A stretch of DNA of 64,000 nucleotides from Casuarina equisetifolia. Lineage: Eukaryota > Streptophyta > Magnoliopsida > Fagales > Casuarinaceae. Each line of letters starts with the position of its first letter. Within the stretch, counting starts at the first letter, position 1. This document shows positions 60,924-64,000 of the stretch, in pieces. The DNA is taken from contig CM052357.1 in assembly GCA_028551475.1 (NCBI GenBank), forward strand, positions 26,991,745 to 27,055,744. The letters are read 5' to 3'. The position numbers and the translations under genes are program-made. Under the pieces are notes generated by a model that worked only from the letters and a program-made list of their open reading frames with translations, searched no databases and was not told the DNA's origin.

Positions 60924-62183
60924 TGATAACTCTATTTTTATAGAGTTATTTTATTATTTTTAGGTAATAAATAATACAATACTTATGAGAAAATATTTGA
61001 ATTCCTTTTTATTTACTTAAATTTATCTTGTTTTTTGTAGCATAAGGAGGCATGGAGAAAAAGGATGAAAATAGAGAACATGATGCTTATTTTGTGGCAA
61101 AATCATAATATCAAGATCAAGAGAGTCAAGATGGGCTTGGGCTTTAGATGATTATTATTAGATTTTCTATTGTTGTTGGGTTTTCTAAATAAATAGAAAA
61201 CTCAATCATGTTAGGAATTCAAATATCAATTAATTTAGGTGTTCAAAATCCAATTGTTTTAGGTATCCAAAATTGACTTCTACTGGGATAAGGTCTAAAC
61301 CCAAAACTTGATTTAAGGGAAAAGAAGAAGCGAAAGAAGAAGGAAGAGGAGGAAATTGAGCACAACTCAAGAGAAAGGCCAAGAATTCAAGGTTTTCTTG
61401 AAGAAAAGATAAAAAGGGTAACAGACTTCTTGTTCTTGGATTCAAGATGTCTTCTTTATTTCTTTTTATTGTTCTTCCTTATTATTTCTTTATGATTTAG
61501 TTTACTTTTGTTAGAGTTACAATTTAACATGATTATGATGCTAAGAATCTTATGATTGTTATGTTTTGCAAGATATTTTGTTTATGTGAAGTTGCATATT
61601 ACTGTATTTAATGCTTTTAAATGATTAGCTACCACTTAAATGATCTTATTTGCATATTTGAGACCAACAAGAGATGATATGCAATTGTTTCTTGTAATAT
61701 GTAACCATAAATTAAATATGGATAGACATATACCATATTGTTTGTGTGGCTTTCAGTGTAAACTAGGAATGTTCATAGCTCCTAATGCATTTGGTTTGTT
61801 TCAGTTCACATATATAGATATAGTAAATTAATGAACTAAATAGGTTCATTATACCTAGACATAGGATAATGAATAAATTAGGAGATTCTGCTATCACATA
61901 GATATTATCCTTCTTGCAAGCATAAATAATCAATATTAATACCTAGTAGTTATGGTGAAATCATATGCTCTAACATATTTCGTATATTTAGTTTTCTTAG
62001 ATTTAGTTAGTTAATCTATCATCTATCATCTATCATTTGAATTTGTTAGATAAATTCTAGGAGTTGTTCACCGTTAGTAATTAGTTGGCTTAGTAATCAC
62101 CAATCTTTATGGGATGATATCTTTCTTATCATTATATTACCTGTTTGATATGTTCACTTGCATCTAAATTTCACCGAACATCA
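60924..62183 (+). mobile_element. Athila-type LTR, probably solo
   Basis: 1260 bp, starting TGATAACTCTATTTTTATAG and ending CACCGAACATCA. No polypurine tract precedes it (unlike 49226) and no primer-binding site follows, so it is probably a solo LTR. tcttg stands at 60919-60923 and again at 62189-62193, offset by five bases from the expected end. Confidence 0.82.
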
Positions 62184-63520
62184 TGTGATCTTGAATGATG
62201 ATTAAATTTAATATAGTGAGAAACATAAATATAGTAGTGGCACAAGTGAAGCGCACTTGACCTTTCTGAAACTTGTGACTAACCATTTTGGTGCACATCC
62301 TTCTAATCTTTAGTGGAATTTGTTCAAATATGAGCTATAATCTTAAAGAATGTAACAATAATGGTTATGAATTGTAAAAGGTTTATCTCATCCTTTAGAA
62401 TATAAACAAATGTTATATAACATAATACTATTGTATAGTTATAAGAAACATTTTTGTCAAACTAAGCTTTATCCAGTATATCACTATCTAAAATAATAAT
62501 TGAAAATAAATTGATAACATAAGGTACAGTAAATAATGGCTCACCCCAAAATGACCTTGACAAATTGGCATATGAAATCATACATTTGACTCTTTCAACC
62601 AATGTTCTATTCATTTTTTTTTACTATGTCATTCAACTTAGATGTTTGTAGATATCAAATACTATGTTGTTAGCAATACTTCTAAAATAATTTAATGTAC
62701 TTACCACCATTATTTGATCAAATAAATTTTAATTTCTTTCCAATTGTCTCCTTACTAAAGCTTGAAATTGGTTGAATACATTTGGCACTTGATCTTTTGT
62801 ATTCAAAATATAAACTTAAAGCTTCCTTGAATGGTCATAAATGAAGGTTGAAAAGTACGTTGCTCCACCAAGTGTCCTCGGGATAATTGACATAAACATT
62901 CAAGTGCATTAATTTCAATAAATTTGATTTTCAATTTGTCTCTCTACTAAAGCTTCAAATTGGTTGAATATGTCTGACACTTGATCTTTTGTATTCAAAA
63001 TATGAACTTAAAGTTTCCTTGAATGGTCATAAATGAAGGTTGAAAACCACCAAGTGTCCTCAGGATAATTGGCATAAACATTCATGTGTATTAATTTTAA
63101 TAAATTTGATTTTCTTAAAAGGGAGTGACCATAAAAGTAAATTCTTTTTTGTTTTTCTACTAAGCAATATGTACACTTATCAAATTTTGCACTCTTAACT
63201 CTAAATAGCAAGTTCCTATTTGCCAATAAGTCCATGCCTTTCTTACTCATTGAGTTAGTCATTTATGCCATAAGGTGCTTGCATTCTTGTCTTCTACTAT
63301 ATTATGAATATTTTTTAGAATCTTGGCTTCAAAAAAATACAAAGAAGATTCTTTTTTGCCTTTAGCTATAACTAATGAGTCATAATTTGTTTTTGTTGTC
63401 CATTATTAAAGGTATTGCAAAAACCTTATTTATCAAACTTTTAGTAGAAATCAAATTTAAGTGAATTTTTGGTACATGTCAAACATCCTTTGGCACCAAC
63501 ATTGATCTATTACTTACCTT
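62184..63520 (-). pseudogene. Copia pre-integrase and integrase fragment
   Basis: On the minus strand, 63262 downward reads MSKKGMDLLANRNLLFRVKS and then KCTYCLVEKQKR, the HHCC-type pre-integrase domain. It is followed by LLKLIHMNVYANYPEDTWWF at the start of the integrase core. A further integrase portion lies at about 62,520-62,700 and a protease-side stretch at 63,420-63,520. A 180-200-bp part of the core is duplicated in tandem. It resembles the Tnt1-like copy at 29230-36084. No LTRs are attached. Confidence 0.8.
62721..63098 (-). repeat. Tandem duplication inside the integrase fragment
   Basis: Units starting at about 62,721 and 62,918 both contain actaaagcttcaaattggtt (or gaaattggtt), gatcttttgtattcaaaat, ccttgaatggtcataaatga and ccaccaagtgtcctc. 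The second unit lacks about 11 bases (agtacgttgct). The duplication lies in a catalytic region and would destroy the protein. Confidence 0.85.
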
Positions 63521-63524
63521 TGTT

Positions 63525-63668
63525 CATATAATTTTAAATGCAAGCAAACAAGTTGAATGAATATTATAATGATGAGAAGTATCGTTCTACAAAAATTGAT
63601 GATTACTAAACTAATTAAATACTAACAATTTTCTAAATTAAATATTTATTTTATTTAGTTTTGAAATT
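63525..63668 (-). mobile_element. Athila-type LTR end fragment
   Basis: aattttaaatgcaagcaaac, then gatgattactaaactaatta, matches the start of the reversed LTR at 34319, so this is the LTR 3' end in minus orientation. The rest of the LTR is missing; Athila pol sequence adjoins on the right. Confidence 0.6.
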
Positions 63669-64000
63669 TAGCTTTTATAATCCCAAATATAATTACTGGC
63701 AAAGTAGAAACTTTATCTAAATAAAGGTATTTCAAATGGGAAGGTAAAGGCTTAAGTTCAAAAGTTAGAGGCTTTTCAATTGATGGCTTAGACTTTGTCA
63801 TGTGTTGTCCCAACTCCTTAAATTTTGTTGCCTTGTGTTGTGAATATAGTGGATTTGCCTCCGTGAGATTTACATACTCTTGTATCTCCTCACTTTAAAA
63901 TTTTCATTCCTTGGGTGAATCAAGCATGCTTCAAATGGATCATTGAAAAAATTTTCCTAAAAGATCTTATTTACAAACTTATCAATTTTCTCAACTCTAA
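63669..64000 (-). pseudogene. Athila pol fragment upstream of RT, window edge
   Basis: On the minus strand, about 63,770 down to 63,677 reads KPLTFELKPLPSHLKYLYLD followed by TLPVIIFG, the segment that precedes reverse transcriptase in Athila polyproteins. Further upstream, toward the window edge, FFNDPFEACLIHP is readable. The copy continues past the window. Its opposite direction from the main Athila copy shows it is a separate insertion or an inverted piece. Confidence 0.75.

Overview
This window looks like a decayed, transposon-rich stretch of a eudicot nuclear genome, possibly a woody perennial such as grape, though the species is only an impression. The reasons are spliceosomal introns with GT/AG borders, plant-only gene families (cryptochrome DASH with a transit-peptide-like N-terminus, fibrillin, plant-type acyl-protein thioesterase, DCAF1) and copia, Athila-type gypsy and LINE elements with target-site duplications. 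I found no intact plant gene. There is no operon-like organisation, CRISPR array or tRNA gene.

Gene-remnant half (about 1-28,100). A solo copia LTR (1034-2661) sits inside a tandem array that carries three degenerate copies of one aspartyl-tRNA synthetase (AspRS) exon and its downstream intron. A truncated copia element with a palindromic terminal repeat follows (4745-6290). Next come a cryptochrome-DASH pseudogene (8240-11304) and an almost complete ten-exon cytosolic AspRS paralogue (11821-17110). The AspRS copy has one frameshift in exon 1 and substitutions at normally conserved active-site positions. Beyond it lie a fibrillin C-terminal fragment (about 17,457), a reversed DCAF1 C-terminal fragment (19442-20006), small copia and Athila scraps, a copia gag remnant (23000-24011) and an acyl-protein thioesterase pseudogene with its introns still in place (24325-28062).

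Transposon half (about 28,600-64,000). A degraded LINE is split by a full-length minus-strand copia element (29230-36084). That copia carries a solo Athila-type LTR in its 5' leader and a dense run of W-box cores. A 5'-truncated Athila pol region (38310 onward) is interrupted by a second full copia (40191-46486, target duplication gagat). Its 3' LTR (49226 to about 55426) is interrupted by a third full copia (50271-54924, target duplication accat). Then come a truncated minus-strand copia holding a fragment of the first LTR family, another Athila-type LTR (60924-62183), a copia integrase fragment with an internal tandem duplication, and a reversed Athila pol fragment at the right edge.

The observations most worth a second look are the AspRS paralogue with a changed aspartate pocket and an E2F-type promoter, the tandem AspRS exon array, the palindromic LTR packed with CCACGTCA motifs, and the W-box cluster in a copia leader. 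I did not find a convincing new multi-gene system.
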